Shown: positions 1 to 10,895 of the stretch, one piece after another
How positions within the stretch are numbered: position 1 is the first letter of the stretch
Layout: each line of letters opens with the position of its first letter
Program-made: the position numbers and the translations under genes
Source of the DNA: Nageia nagi
Taxonomy: Eukaryota > Pinophyta
Assembly: GCA_050084985.1 (NCBI GenBank)
Contig: JBITNC010000001.1
Location: 168,268,001 to 168,332,000 of the forward strand
Length of the DNA stretch: 64,000 bases
Reading direction: 5' to 3'
Notes under the pieces: generated by a model
Database searches by the model: none
What the model saw: only the letters and a program-made list of their open reading frames with translations
What the model was told of the DNA's origin: nothing

Positions 1-699
1 TTACGCACTAACTTCGATACAATTAGAACCTTCAAATACAAAGGAGCTTCACACTTTCTCTTAGGTTATTGGGGATCCATACTCAAATCATAACTTGTAG
101 AGATCAAATTTCTAGCCACTCATACAAAAGATGCCAAAGGTACCTCAAGTTCTCTTATGCTGAAGGGACATTAGGAGCTTGTGAATAATATCCAAATCTA
201 AGCTGATGCATGGGAGACATGCTGTAGAGGGAAGATCCACCACAATATTATCACCATGTATCCTTGGGTAGGGATTGGTTTACATCTTTATCAAATCATT
301 ATTATCCTCACAACACTTGTTATGGTCACACGTCCCATTGCCCCTTCCACTACACCAAGTCTTAGTTAAGTCTGTGAGGTCATGGGGTGTTAAACTAATT
401 ATTACTCCAAGTGTTCATTTAGAGAGATGATTACGTTGAGGTGGTAAGGTTTCCAACTGGCTACACATAAGTAAGCTTACTCGATAAGGCCACATCATAC
501 ACACTTTGGCTACCTCCAATAGTTGCCACATATGAAAATTCAAAAACACCCATAAAAAATACATCTGAGTGACACTCCAACCCGTATCCACTAGTAGAAT
601 CTATTTCTCAAAATACCTCTAGGCTGAATTCCCTCAATCCATCACCACCCTTAGATATCAACACCACCACTTCTTTAAGAGCTTACTAAAGGGTAGGCT
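1..699. other. No gene recognised; flank or 3' UTR of LINE1
   Basis: I see no coding frame or clear element boundary here. It lies just beyond the RNase H end of the minus-strand LINE1, so it may be that element's 3' untranslated region. No long T tract, which would be the plus-strand image of a LINE poly(A) tail, is visible, and no target duplication could be matched. Confidence 0.4.
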
Positions 700-1237
700 C
701 CATGATGTTGGATTCCAAAATAACCAACTCAGCTAGGCTTACAACCTTGTTTATTAAGTGGTTAGCCAACATGTTGGCCTCCCTAAAGTGATGTTCCATA
801 GATAAATTTTCCATGTAGTTTAGAATGCCCCTAGCCTCTACCATCATGCTTGCAATGTTCTAGCTAAGGGTAGAGACACCTTTCAAGATATTCATAATGT
901 TCATCAAGTTCCCAACCATGATTACATTCAAGCACCTTAACTTTTCAATAGCAGTTAAGAAAATGAATGTTGCTTGAGCCTCTGCATAGTGACTTGTTTG
1001 CTAGCCCAGAGGTTTTGTAATTATCATGATGACTCTACCTTAAAGATATCTCACAACACCGCAAGCTCCATCTAGACCTAGGTTCCCATTTGAGTCTCCA
1101 TCAAAATTTAGCATCAACCACCCAATCATGGGGGGAGGGGGGTGTTTCCAGATCACATCCAACCTTGGATGAGAAGTAGCAGGATCATTTCTATGTTGCA
1201 TACCCCATTTCAACATAATTGGTATTTCCTTAGACAC
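700..1237 (-). pseudogene. LINE1 C-terminal RNase H domain (degenerate)
   Basis: Reading leftwards, the pieces of a plant LINE RNase H domain appear in order: WLMLNFDGDSNG with the first catalytic Asp near 1115, AEAQATFIFLTA with the catalytic Glu near 990, a VGNL segment near 925 where families usually have GDS, and HHFREANMLANHL near 785 where families usually have an Asp before the final helix. Two expected Asp residues therefore read as Asn, and frames shift between the blocks. RNase H would remove RNA from the RNA-DNA hybrid made during target-primed reverse transcription. The domain is C-terminal to the reverse transcriptase, as in many plant L1-type LINEs. It is a dead copy. Confidence 0.8.
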
Positions 1238-2330
1238 CTCTTAGACATTCTTAAACTTGATGGTCTCTAGATTTTCCTTTGCAAAGTTTTCAATATTAGA
1301 TGTTGCTTTAGAAGCTGGGGTCTCTTCCCCCCTAAAGACTCTATGGTTTCTCTCTTTCCACATACCCCACACTAGGTGTGGTAGAATAAGGCTTTATAGA
1401 TTTTTTAATCTAATACTTCTAAAAGGACTAATCTATTGGAGGTAAAAATCCTTTAAGGTTTGCAGACTCACCCAATGGATTTGAAAGAGGGAAAGAATAT
1501 GTTCAAACACTTGGTTAGTATACTCACAACTCACCAAGATTTATATAACACACATCTATTAAGCATATGGAAGCCTTGCTTCTTCAAAATATCTAGGGTC
1601 AAGATTTTATTTTAACTACCACCCAAGAGAATAAGGCCACCTTTGACATTAAATATTTAACCCTCATATGGCTATGCCAAACCTAGTCCTCCTCAACCAC
1701 TTCCTAAGCATTGTACCCAAACTTTAAAGAGTAGGAACCTTGTTTGTGACTCTTCCAAATAAATGTATCTTCCACATTACCACTCTTAAGGAAGTAGGCC
1801 CACAACATGTTATGGAGGATATCTAATAAAGATTGTTGGATGTACCCAAGCCCCTCAACCTATAGCCATTTCCACCACCTTTTTTCCTTTGTAACCTCTA
1901 GATAGTCACCAACCCAAAGCCCATAGATAGGGACTAATCATCTAGCTAGAGGTACAAAAGTCAAATGAATATTCAAGGGAGCTTCTCCTAACCAAATATC
2001 TTCCCAAAAATAGACTAAAGTCCCATTTCCAATAACCCACCCTCTATTCCTTTTGAGGAAGTCCTTAGTGGTATGAATACTATTCCAGAAATAAGACCCC
2101 AACCTTGGTTGAACTTGGTCCAAAAAAGGATCCTCTTATAAGTACTTAGCTTTGACAATATCCACCCACATGGGCTTATCTTGCTAAGCTACTTTCCAAC
2201 CCAATTTTCCCATTAAAGATAGGTTCATTCTAGAAATATTGTAAATACCCAAGCCCCCCTTCTTTTTATGCTTGTAGACTTTCTCCCATGCCACTAAAGC
2301 ATGCCTTTTCTTATCTTCAAGCCCACTCCA
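1238..2330 (-). pseudogene. LINE1 pol segment between RT and RNase H (zf-RVT region)
   Basis: A clear block at 1938-2123 reads GSYFWNSI, then GWVIGNGTLVYFWEDIWLG, the conserved sequence just before the zf-RVT domain of plant LINE pol proteins. The rest of the segment is broken by stops and frameshifts, and I could not place the zinc ligands with confidence. It lies between the reverse transcriptase to the right and RNase H to the left, as expected for the minus strand. Confidence 0.75.
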
Positions 2331-3600
2331 CATGAAGTTCCTCTAGATATGATCAAGCTTATCCCTTCTAGAGGTTGACATCTTGAAGATCAACATAAAG
2401 GATACCAGTAAGCTTTGGAACATCGATTTGACTAATTGCACTTTCCCAACTTGAATCAGCATTACCCCCTTCCACTTAGAAAGTATTTTGGAGAATCTTT
2501 CTATCACTAGATTCTAGAGAGTTTCCTTCTTACCCCTTTGAATAAAGGCATCCCTATAAAGGTATCCAAAAGCTCGTCAACTTAGCATTCAAAAATCCTG
2601 GTGATCCTCAATTGAAGCCTAGCATCATTATTTAGAAAATAAATCTTTCTCTTCTTAAAGTTGATTCTTTACCCCGCAGCTAACTCATATAGGCACAAAA
2701 TATTTTTGATCACCTTGACATGAGGGATAGAAGATCTAGAGGCAATGATAGTGTCATCCATAAACTATTGGAAGGAAATAGGTTGACATGAGGTAGCAAG
2801 TTGAATCCCCTCTATCTTCCTCAAGGCCATAGAAAACATAAAGCTTCTCCCCAAGGATTCAACCATAATGATAAATAGAAAGGGGAATAAGGGATCCCCC
2901 TAACGGAGGCCCCACTTGCTAGGGAAGTATCCAATTACAGCCCCATTAATTAGCATAGAGAAGGACATAAAAGAAATGCAATCCTTCATAAGTGCAATCC
3001 AATCCTCCCTAAACCCAAATTTTCTCAACACATGTAACAGGAAGGAAAACTAAACTCTATCATAAGCCTTGCTTGTATCCAATTTCAGCATCATCCCCTC
3101 CTTTCCAAACTTCATAATAGAATGAGCAACTTAATGGATAGTTATGATTCCATCCAAAAATTATCAACTACTAACAAAACCTACTTTATGAGGGCCAATA
3201 ATAAAGGGAAGAATGCATTTTAGTCGGTTGGTAAGTACTTTAGACATAACCTTATACACAAAATTAAAGAGTATGGTAGGATGAAACTTACTAAAATCTT
3301 TCACTCCAAGGGCTTTAGGAATAAGGACAATGAAAGTAGAATTCACATCCTTGGGGAGCACCTTGGTCACTTGGAACTCCTTCATCATTGCTATTACCTT
3401 GTTCATAATGTTCTTGAAGTGTTGGAAAAAACATCTTGAAAAACCATTAGGCCTTGGGGCCTTAGTAATTTCCAGATTGAACACTATAGCCTTAATTTCC
3501 TCCTCTGAAATGTTATTGCTAAAGCAATCATTGAGTTACTCAGTCATCAAAGAAGATATGTGAGAGATAAGCTTCAAGGCATCCCTTTGGTATGAACCTG
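2331..3600 (-). pseudogene. LINE1 reverse transcriptase (degenerate)
   Basis: Non-LTR reverse transcriptase motifs run leftwards. At 3164-3484: KAPRPNGF, then FIVLIPKALGVKDFSKFHP, a YKVMSKVLTNRLK block and IGPHKVGF, matching the fingers-palm motifs of plant LINE RTs. Near 2930-2850: GLR-stop-GDPLFPFLFII, where the stop (TAG) replaces the usual Gln. Near 2765-2747: FMDDT, the catalytic motif usually written FADDT. The enzyme would copy LINE RNA at a nicked chromosomal target. Stops and frameshifts throughout make it inactive. Its 5' neighbour is the endonuclease; the element is split by a solo LTR and by copia element A. Confidence 0.9.
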
Positions 3601-4080
3601 TACTTTGCCTAAGCAAGTCTTCCAAAAAGGACACCCCTTCCTCGTGAATTCACCTTGGATCATTAGAGTTTGAGCCATCATTAAACACTATTTCCTTGGT
3701 AGAGTTATGACTATGGTGTCTAAGGGTGGACAAATGAAAGAACTTAGTATTCTTATCACCTTCCTTTAACCAATAAATTCTCAATTTTTTCTTCCACATA
3801 GTTTCCTCCTAGGTTAGCATGTTATGCCATTAGTATAATAGACCCTTTTCTTTACCATTGAGCTCCTTAATGAGGGCATTATCTTAGAATTGGACCTCAA
3901 CTTCATTAAGCTTCTCTTGAATGTCCCATTTTGGTTGAGCGATCCTTTTGAAGACTTCCTAGTTCCATATTTTTAGGTTCTTAATGTATCAAAAATTTTT
4001 AACAAGCTACCCAAGAAGGCCACCATGCTTGAATATTACCCTCTAGGTCCTCATGATACAACCACATTTTTTCAAAATGA
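3601..4080 (-). pseudogene. LINE1 linker from endonuclease to RT
   Basis: The minus strand reads FHFEKMWLYHEDLEG near 4075-4030, the conserved C-terminal edge of the plant LINE endonuclease region, usually FRFEKMWL. Further left it continues into a degenerate helical linker toward the RT. The FEKMWL motif abuts the target duplication of the solo LTR, so that LTR landed inside this coding region. Confidence 0.75.
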
Positions 4081-4085
4081 AAGGA

Positions 4086-4572
4086 TGATGTGAATTCAGC
4101 TATAACAGGAAAACAGAAATTGAATTCCAGTCACAGAACATACAGAAGAAATTCAGACCAAAAAACACTCTTCTTATTCCTGAATCCACATACTCTCCAA
4201 GAGAATACAATGCCCTTTAAATAGCCACAAAAAAAACAAAAAACCAGAATGAGTCGGATTGCGCCCAAAATTTGCATGCGCATCCCTCTTACACTAATTA
4301 AGCAGTATCTAAAATATCCACCCTTAACTAGACGAAAAACAAGAGTTACTAAAGGCGCAACATGCAAAAAAGCCTAAAAATCAGGAGTGCTCTAAAAAAA
4401 GCCTATTTTTCAGGCCTTAGACGGATGAATCAGGCCTTAAAAATATCATTTTTTGGGTATGGCAGTTCTAGCGAACTTCCATAACTGGAATTTCGTCACG
4501 AAACCACAGTTTAAATTTCGAAGCAAAACGACCTCCGGATCAAAAGTTACGGCCCCGGCAACGCATGCATCA
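4086..4572 (-). mobile_element. Solo LTR inserted in LINE1
   Basis: A 487-bp block starts TGATG and ends CATCA (perfect short inverted ends) and is flanked by the 5-bp repeat AAGGA at 4081-4085 and 4573-4577. LINE1 coding sequence continues on both sides. No internal retroelement sequence is present, which fits a solo LTR left by recombination between two LTRs. On the minus strand the motif CTATTTAAAGGGC near 4211-4223 could be a TATA box, so I orient it minus. The family is unrelated to the copia LTRs elsewhere in the window. Confidence 0.85.
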
Positions 4573-5060
4573 AAGGAGGAGTTGAAGAGTCACCTCTACT
4601 TTAAAATTTCCCATAGCAAAGTATTATGATCTAAGCTAGTCTTAGGATAGGCTTCCAGAGTAGAATTTCCAAACTTTGTTAAGATATTAAGGGAAAAAAA
4701 GCCTATCCAACTTGATCTAAATGTTCTGGTCTCCCACACTCCTATTCATCCAAGTAAAATAGGCTTTTCTTAACTACACATCCATTAAATTATCGATATT
4801 GATGAAGTTGGAGAAATTTTGCATGCTTTCAAAGAAACCCTCTACCCCACCTTTCTTCTCAGAAGAAAATAAAGGCATATTAAAATCACCCACAATAATC
4901 CATGGGATATTAATAAAGGCTTCTTTCATCTATCATAAAGACTCCCATAACAATTTTTGCCTCGCATACGTTGTTGGGGCATACACACTTGTTACAATCT
5001 ATTGGTCCTTATTTTCTAACATAGTAAATAAAATAGCACAAAAGGAGGGATTAATGACCA
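4573..5060 (-). pseudogene. LINE1 endonuclease, C-terminal part
   Basis: The minus strand shows the apurinic/apyrimidinic-type endonuclease of a plant LINE: VTSVYAPTTYARQKLLWESL near 5020-4960, then after a frameshift PWIIVGDFNMPLF near 4905-4870, where GDFN holds a catalytic Asp-Asn pair. The N-terminal part of the same domain lies about 13.6 kb to the right (18712-18930), beyond element A. The enzyme would nick the target DNA strand to prime reverse transcription. It is non-functional because of frameshifts and the two insertions. Confidence 0.85.
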
Positions 5061-5065
5061 AAAGT

Positions 5066-5564
5066 TGTTGGAATGTATAATGCATTATTGTAAAGGTTTT
5101 ATAATAATCTTCTATGTAAGTTCACTAATACTTAAGGGTATCATTTTATATCTTAAGTATTTAATTGAATATAATAATGTAACTTGTCTTACACTCCATG
5201 TCAGGAGCATGCCCCTTGGATAAAAGGGAGTGCATGTCATGCCTTTGTACATTGGGTAAAAGAGTGATCCAAAGAGAGATTTTGGCCTATAAATAGAAGG
5301 CTTCCTCTTTGTTATCATACATCAATTTGTGGAGTAAAGCTATGCTATAGGATAGTGTTTAGGAGATGAGTTAGGAGAATTGTAAGAGATTCACGTTTGT
5401 GAATGAAATGAGATCTAGTTAGTGGATGTACTCCTAGTTGGAGGAACCACTTACATCTTGTGTGACTTTGTGAGATTGTCTTCTTAAGCTATCTTGATGT
5501 TAGTATGAGCTTTCATGTGATATTGGAAGTTTAGAGTTGTTTAGTTTATAGTTCAACTCTCTCA
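5066..5564 (+). repeat. Element A 5' LTR
   Basis: It starts TGTTGGAATG and ends ACTCTCTCA, directly followed by a tRNA primer-binding site. TATAAATA at 5288-5295 is the likely core promoter, which would start the genomic RNA inside the LTR. The preceding five bases AAAGT recur after the 3' LTR. The same LTR family, with diverged sequence, bounds element B. Confidence 0.92.
5288..5295 (+). promoter_or_regulatory. TATA box in element A 5' LTR
   Basis: TATAAATA in the middle of the LTR, conserved at the same place in the 3' LTR (18430-18437) and in the element B LTR (46241-46248). Confidence 0.65.
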
Positions 5565-5566
5565 TT

Positions 5567-5581
5567 TGGTATCAAAGCTCC
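5567..5581 (+). other. Element A primer-binding site (tRNA-iMet)
   Basis: TGGTATCAAAGCTCC begins 2 bases after the LTR end. It resembles the usual plant copia site TGGTATCAGAGC, complementary to the 3' end of initiator methionine tRNA, with one G-to-A difference in the core. It would prime minus-strand DNA synthesis. Confidence 0.85.
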
Positions 5582-5980
5582 TTGGAGGCTCCTCTTCACT
5601 TCTTTGGTTTGGAAACTCTTCTTCAATTTGGAGGTCTTCTTCCTTCATTTGCATATTTTTGGGGTAAAAATATTTTTGGTATGATTTCTCCTTCAATTTT
5701 GTTTTACTTCATATGGTACTAACATTATCATTATGATTATGTTAGTTCAATCTCTTACAATGAAAATTTGCTTCAAATATCATAATATATTGTTGATTTT
5801 TACTAACAATTACTTCATAGTTAGTAATTACATTTTTTTTTAATGAATAATTCCTTTTAAGCAATGATATATTATGTATATAAAAATCCCTCCTTTTTTT
5901 GGATTATCTCATTATGTTTCTAACATTCTTTGATATGAGCTAATCTATTTTAAAAACAAGGGGAAGGAAATGTATTTACA
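5582..5980 (+). other. Element A proximal leader (single copy)
   Basis: AT-rich, non-coding leader between the primer-binding site and the start of the internal duplication. Runs of T and A dominate. No reading frame is supported. Confidence 0.6.
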
Positions 5981-6105
5981 TATTATTACTATGAGTTTTT
6001 CTTTAACATCTTTTAGTTACAATTTTTCTTGATAAATTGTTAATTATAGCAATAATATGTTATATATATTTAAAAAAAATGCAATTTTTTATACTATAGA
6101 AGTGG

Positions 6106-6950
6106 ATGCTCTATCACAAAGTTTTTTGTTTAATTAGTTTATTTACAAATAATGGACCATTTCTCCCATCTTTGAGGACGGTGGGAAAGGTACTTCAATC
6201 TAATTTGACTATATGGCCCCTTCTTCGCCTGGTTGCTCTCCTCCTTCATAGCTGCTCACCACTCCTACTCCTCCTCCATGCCTTACAGCCCGTGCTTGTA
6301 ATGTGTGCCAATGACCTCTCTACTCTCGGTAGCCTCACCTTTGTTGCTTGGCCCTCGTGACCCCTTAGCTCCACCACCTCCGCTGTAGTGAGCTCGACCA
6401 CCTTCTACTTACCTCTTTACTATTGTCCATCCAGTAATGTGCGCCACTGTGGGAGCTCGACACAGCCTACTCTACAACCTTTGCCAGAAGACAAGATTAA
6501 TTCATTTTGTTGCATTGTTTCTCTGTCATGGTGGCCTCTGCAACATTCTTTTTTTTGTTGTTGCAAAATGTAGTAGAGGTTCTCATAGCCTATTGAGAAG
6601 GCCCTCGTGGGCTACTACAAGGCCCCCATGGGCTATTGAAAACACCATTTAAAAAAAAAAAAACCTGCACAGCAACCACCACTATGCCACCTCGCACGAA
6701 CCTTTACCATGCCGCCTTCGACTATTCTCAAGTCCTCCATGCCTTTTGCATCATGTCACTCCTTGGTTGCATGTGGTGTATGTTCTCTCCATCTTGGAGT
6801 GGTTTTTGACCTCATCAACCACCATCCCCCATCGTGGCCCTCTCCGTTTGTTGCCCTCTTTTGATTGTGCAGCCCTCTCTGTTTGTTGCCATCATTCGCT
6901 CCTCTCCTTTTGACTCCTAACCTATGCTTTTTTTTTGTTCGCATTAAGGG
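6106..6950 (+). other. C-rich leader segment of A, copy 1
   Basis: A stretch with much higher C and CT content than the AT-rich leader around it, including a 13-base A run near 6650-6663. Short open frames exist but are not supported as genes. The same segment recurs in copy 2 (11023 onward). At the corresponding place elements B and C carry different C-rich sequence, so this block varies between family members. Confidence 0.5.
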
Positions 6951-7933
6951 GATCTTATTTTAATAGTTTATATTTGCTCCTTTATTTGCATTTATTTTTT
7001 GTTCTCCTTCTCTCAATTTTTTTGGTAGCTTGCATGCTTCATTTTCATCTTGGAGGGCTCTCATTAAATTATTTAGTTTATGCATTCATTTTATTGTTGC
7101 TTACAAGACATGTGTTATTGAATACCCCCATAAGCATTGAATTCATCAAAACTTATACTCCAAAATTTAAAGCTTTGTAATGATGTGATTACTTTAGAGT
7201 AAGTAGATGGCTTGAAATTACATAATGAGTAAAATTGTCCTTATTACTCTTAAGGGCTCTCCTATTTTTTTTGAAAAATATAGCAAATATTAATTTTTTG
7301 GAGAATAATTTAAAAACAAAATGCTTATGGCAATTTACTTAGGTAAAATGATTATTATTAGTGTACACATGACATTGTTTTACTAAGGTAAAACTACCAT
7401 TTTTTTGTAAGGGGGAATGCTATTTTAAATTAGCAATGCTATTTTTTAAGTAAAAGGGGGAATTTTCGTATTTACTTAAAAATATTGCATGAATGGATGA
7501 ATGTCTATCACTTAAAATTTTTTGGATTCCTCTTAAGTGTCTACCTTAAAGTTCCTTTTAATGCAACTTTGGAAATGATTGCATGTTAGGATTGACAAAT
7601 TTCTTATGCAAAGTAATAAGATAATGCATACTTATGCATGATTATGCTTAAATGATGCATGCTTAAGATTAGTACTTATGCTTAGTACTTAATTTTTAAA
7701 TTAAAAATGATACATGCTTAGAACTGAATTTTTTGGTGATGCATGCTTAAGGACTTAAATTTTTAAGTTAGATGTTTAAGACTTAAATTTTTGAAATCAA
7801 ATAATGCATGCATATTACTTAAAATCTTAAAATATAATGCAACCTACTTTCTTATGCAAGAATGGACTTGTGCAAAAATAGGAATGATATAAAGATCTCC
7901 TTTAGGGGTTGGTTAACAAAACCCATTAGATAT

Positions 7934-8554
7934 TTAGGTTTCAAATTTTGAATGGATGATATGCTCTTTTACATCATGTTTTGCATTTTGTTTTATTTGT
8001 TTATGCAAACATTGAAATGAGAAACCCCTTAAAATGAATACATCCACTTGTACATTCTGAAACATGACTTGTTTGGGGAGCCATGAGTTGAAGATAGGTG
8101 GACTAGAACCTTTAAGTTCGACGATCCAAATGGTAAAAAGTTCATACTTCTCAACTACCCCTAAGTCCTCTATTGGTTTGGACATAACCCCAATAGGTGG
8201 AAAGACATGTGTGTAGTGATACCACATGTTCATACATCCATTTAGAGATTATCTTGATAACCTAGGAGGATAACTTGAAACCTAATCAAGATTAATAATT
8301 TGGTCGATCCAATATACGTCATAACTTTGAAAAATAGTAGGTACTTCTCCTTGTGAGAAAGTATAATATTGACCAAGGTGAATTATTTGAGGATTGATAG
8401 TACTTAAGCTCCTCTTGTGTAAGCATCTAGGTGAAGGCCTAATTTTAAATAAGAAAATAAGCTTCAATAATGTCACTCTACATCTATGATTCTTGGTAAT
8501 GATAAAAGTATTTAGGTACATGGGATGTATATTTGAATTGTAAAATATTTGCAC
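7934..8554 (-). pseudogene. Antisense reading frame upstream of gag, copy 1
   Basis: Two open blocks (8554-8282 and 8233-7934) lie in one frame on the strand opposite to gag, separated by just two stops. Recognisable segments are GQYYTFSQGEVPTIFQSYD, DVYWIDQIINLD, MWYHYTHVFPPIGVMSKP and SWLPKQVMFQNVQVDVFIL. The frame recurs in A copy 2, B and C. I do not recognise a domain. It lies between primer-binding site and gag, where some plant retroelements carry extra frames. Both internal stops occupy the same codons in all four copies. It may be a captured gene fragment or a former accessory protein; function is unknown. Confidence 0.55.
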
Positions 8555-8644
8555 TTGTGAATCAAATCAAGCATGTCTTAGTTAATTAAAACTTAACATA
8601 TAATGTTGTTTATTGAACCATATGCTTATTACTTTTTTACATTC

Positions 8645-9600
8645 TTATGTAGCAAAAGAGAGACTCCTTTTTACACAAACACATTCTTGATGGTTTCAAC
8701 TTTAGAATTTGGAAATCTCGGATGAGAGCTAAATCGTAGGTAAGGAAGCTTTGGAAAACAATGAATGAGAACCTTGTACCTCCTACAAATGAGAAGGCAC
8801 TAGAGGCTTATAACATAAAGAATGAGTTGAAAACCTCCATGATCTTTCATGCAATTTTAGATGATATGCTCTTGATGATTTTCTCTTCAACCTAAGTAAA
8901 AGAAGCTTAGGATAAGCTTAAGCAAATCTACCTTGATTCAAAGTTTTCAAAAATGTTTACCATTCTCCAAAAGTTATTTCAATCTCATTAAGAGGAAGAT
9001 GAAAATGTTGCCATTTACTTGAAAAAAATCATTAATCTAAATACCTAACTTATTGTTTGTGGATGCAATTAGATTAATGATGAGTTCATGGTCTTCATCA
9101 TTCTTCAAAGCCTTTCTTCAAAATTTGAGAACTTTATGATGGTTATGGAAATAAGGCTTGATAAAGAAGAAGTCTTCTCCTTTAAGAACTTTTCTAGGCT
9201 CTTTTTGTAGTATGATAAAACTTTTAACAAAAAGGTGTTGATTTCTTCTTCTAAGAATAATAACGTTGCTTTTGGAGCAACCAAAACTCCTTATAAGAAG
9301 AAGTTCAACCATCAAAAGAAATCTTATCCTTCTTCTTCTAAAAAGTTTAAGAAAAAAAGCAATGGCAACAATAGCAGCAGGAATAATGGCAACAATAAGA
9401 ACAACAACAATAGCAGCAGGAACAACGATAACAACCTCTTCAAGTAAAAAGATGGAAAAGGTAAAATAAATAATTCATATCCTAAAAAAAAGTTTGATGG
9501 TAATTGTAACTATTGTAGCATCCAAGGTCACAAAGAAGTTGATTGCTATAAAAAGAAAAGAGAAAAAAAGAATAAAAAAATAGAAATGTAGAGAACTTTA
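8645..9600 (+). pseudogene. Element A gag, copy 1 (degenerate)
   Basis: Frame continuity through several stops gives a Ty1/copia Gag: an N-terminal part with NFRIWKSRMRA near 8700, a middle helical region, an Asn/Lys/Ser-rich stretch at 9235-9445, and a CCHC zinc knuckle CNYCSIQGHKEVDCY near 9505-9550. Gag packages the RNA into virus-like particles in the cytoplasm; the knuckle binds RNA. Several in-frame stops (TAA, TAG) fall where the family has Gln or Trp. It is inactive. Confidence 0.85.
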
Positions 9601-9629
9601 AAAAAAAGAAGAATCTTCAAGCTAGTTTT

Positions 9630-9985
9630 GCTATGGCACTCTACTCCATGTCTCGTATTTTTTTGTTTGATTAGATTGTTGACTTTAGTTGCACTAATCA
9701 CTTATGTTTAAAAAAAAAAAAATTTGAGAACTTTCACAAGTATAAAAAAGATGCAATTGTGATAGGTGATAACTCTACCTTTGAAGTCTAAGGAATTAAG
9801 AGTGTTGAATTATGAGAAGTTTCTTGACAATATGCTCTGTGTTCCTTAGTTAAGATGAACCTTCTCTTCATGATTCAAATTACTAGAAAAGGTCACTCTT
9901 TTGAGTTCGACTCTCAATCCTGATGCATTAAGAAAGGACTTACCACATTAGTTAAATGATCAGTAAAAAATGATCTCTACATTAT
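9630..9985 (+). pseudogene. Element A protease, copy 1 (active site lost)
   Basis: The aspartic protease region follows the zinc knuckle: IVDFSCTNHL near 9676 stands where copia elements read VDSGCTNH, so the catalytic Asp-Ser-Gly has become Asp-Phe-Ser. DAIVIGDNSTFEV follows near 9750. The enzyme would cut the Gag-Pol polyprotein. The same change is in copy 2, so it predates the duplication. Confidence 0.75.
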
Positions 9986-10895
9986 AGATCAAGTTCCATC
10001 AAAGATGTGTCTTGTTACAAATGTGTGTTCTAGAGGTAATCTTTGGCACCAATATTTAGGGCACCTTAACCATAAGAGTATTTAATTCATGAAAGATAAA
10101 AGACTTGTGAAAGGTTTATCTTCAATTTCTCCTTCGATTAGTCTATGTGAGAAGTGCATTTATTATAAGATGCATAGACAAAAGTTTAAAAAAGATAAGA
10201 TAACTAGAGCATCTCAATCTCTTCAACTTGTGCATTCAAATTTGATGGGTCCATTTCAGACTAAGTTGCTTGGAGGAGCATCTTACATCTTGATTTTCAT
10301 TTATGACTTTAGTAGAATGACCTTTGGATATGTACTTGAGCACAAAGATCAAACTTTTAAGAGTTTTAAAATTTTTAAAGCTTTTGTTGAGAATCAAACT
10401 AACCTTAAGATCAAGATATTGAGATTAGATAATGGGTGAGAATACAATAGCAATGAGTTCAATGACTATTGTGCTAAGTATGGAATCAAGAGATACTTTA
10501 CAATTCCTTACACTCCTCAATAGAATGGTGTTGTCAAAAAGAAAAATAGAATAATTATAGAAATGGCTAAATGCATATTGGGTAATCTTCTTAATTTCTC
10601 ATGGGGTGAAGTTATGAGCAATGCTATTTACACCTTGAATAGGTGTCCCACAAAATTCGTTCAAGGTAAAACTCCTTTTGAGACATGGTTAGGAAGAAAA
10701 TCTAACATTTCACACCTTAAGGTGTTTGGTTGTAAAGTATTCTCCTACATTATTTCTGAGAAAAAGAAGAAGTTAGATAAAAAAAGTTAAAAAATGCATC
10801 TTTGTGAGTTATAACAGTTAGTATAGAGGCTATAGCCTCTACTCTCCATCCTCAAAGCTATATTTGTTTCAAGGGATGTAAAGTTTAATTAACTT
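9986..10895 (+). pseudogene. Element A integrase, copy 1 (degenerate)
   Basis: GAG-pre-integrase and zinc-binding part: LWHQYLGHLNHKS near 10036 and LCEKC near 10143 (His-His-Cys-Cys). The catalytic core follows: VHSNLMGPF near 10220 has Asn where the first catalytic Asp is expected; IYDFSRMTFGY carries the adjacent conserved motif; PQ-stop-NG then KKKNR near 10525 has Lys at the expected catalytic Glu. The C-terminal part includes YTLNRCPTK and FGCKVFSYI. Integrase joins LTR ends to chromosomal DNA. Two of the three catalytic residues are changed, so it is dead. Here it runs straight into copy 2, with no RT behind it. Confidence 0.85.

Larger units (their letters stand above)
5981..10895 (+). 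repeat. Internal tandem duplication of A, copy 1
   Basis: A 4915-bp unit beginning TATTATTACTATGAG and ending in integrase sequence at ATTAACTT. It is followed directly by a second copy of the same unit. It carries leader, antisense frame, gag, protease and the whole integrase up to the RVKFN-like junction with RT. A sample of about 330 aligned bases in gag shows about 10 differences from copy 2. Confidence 0.92.

Noticed and set aside
6106-6360. Short plus-strand frames in the C-rich leader of A
   Set aside because: They have no counterpart in B or C and no recognisable domain; C-rich sequence lacks stop codons by composition.
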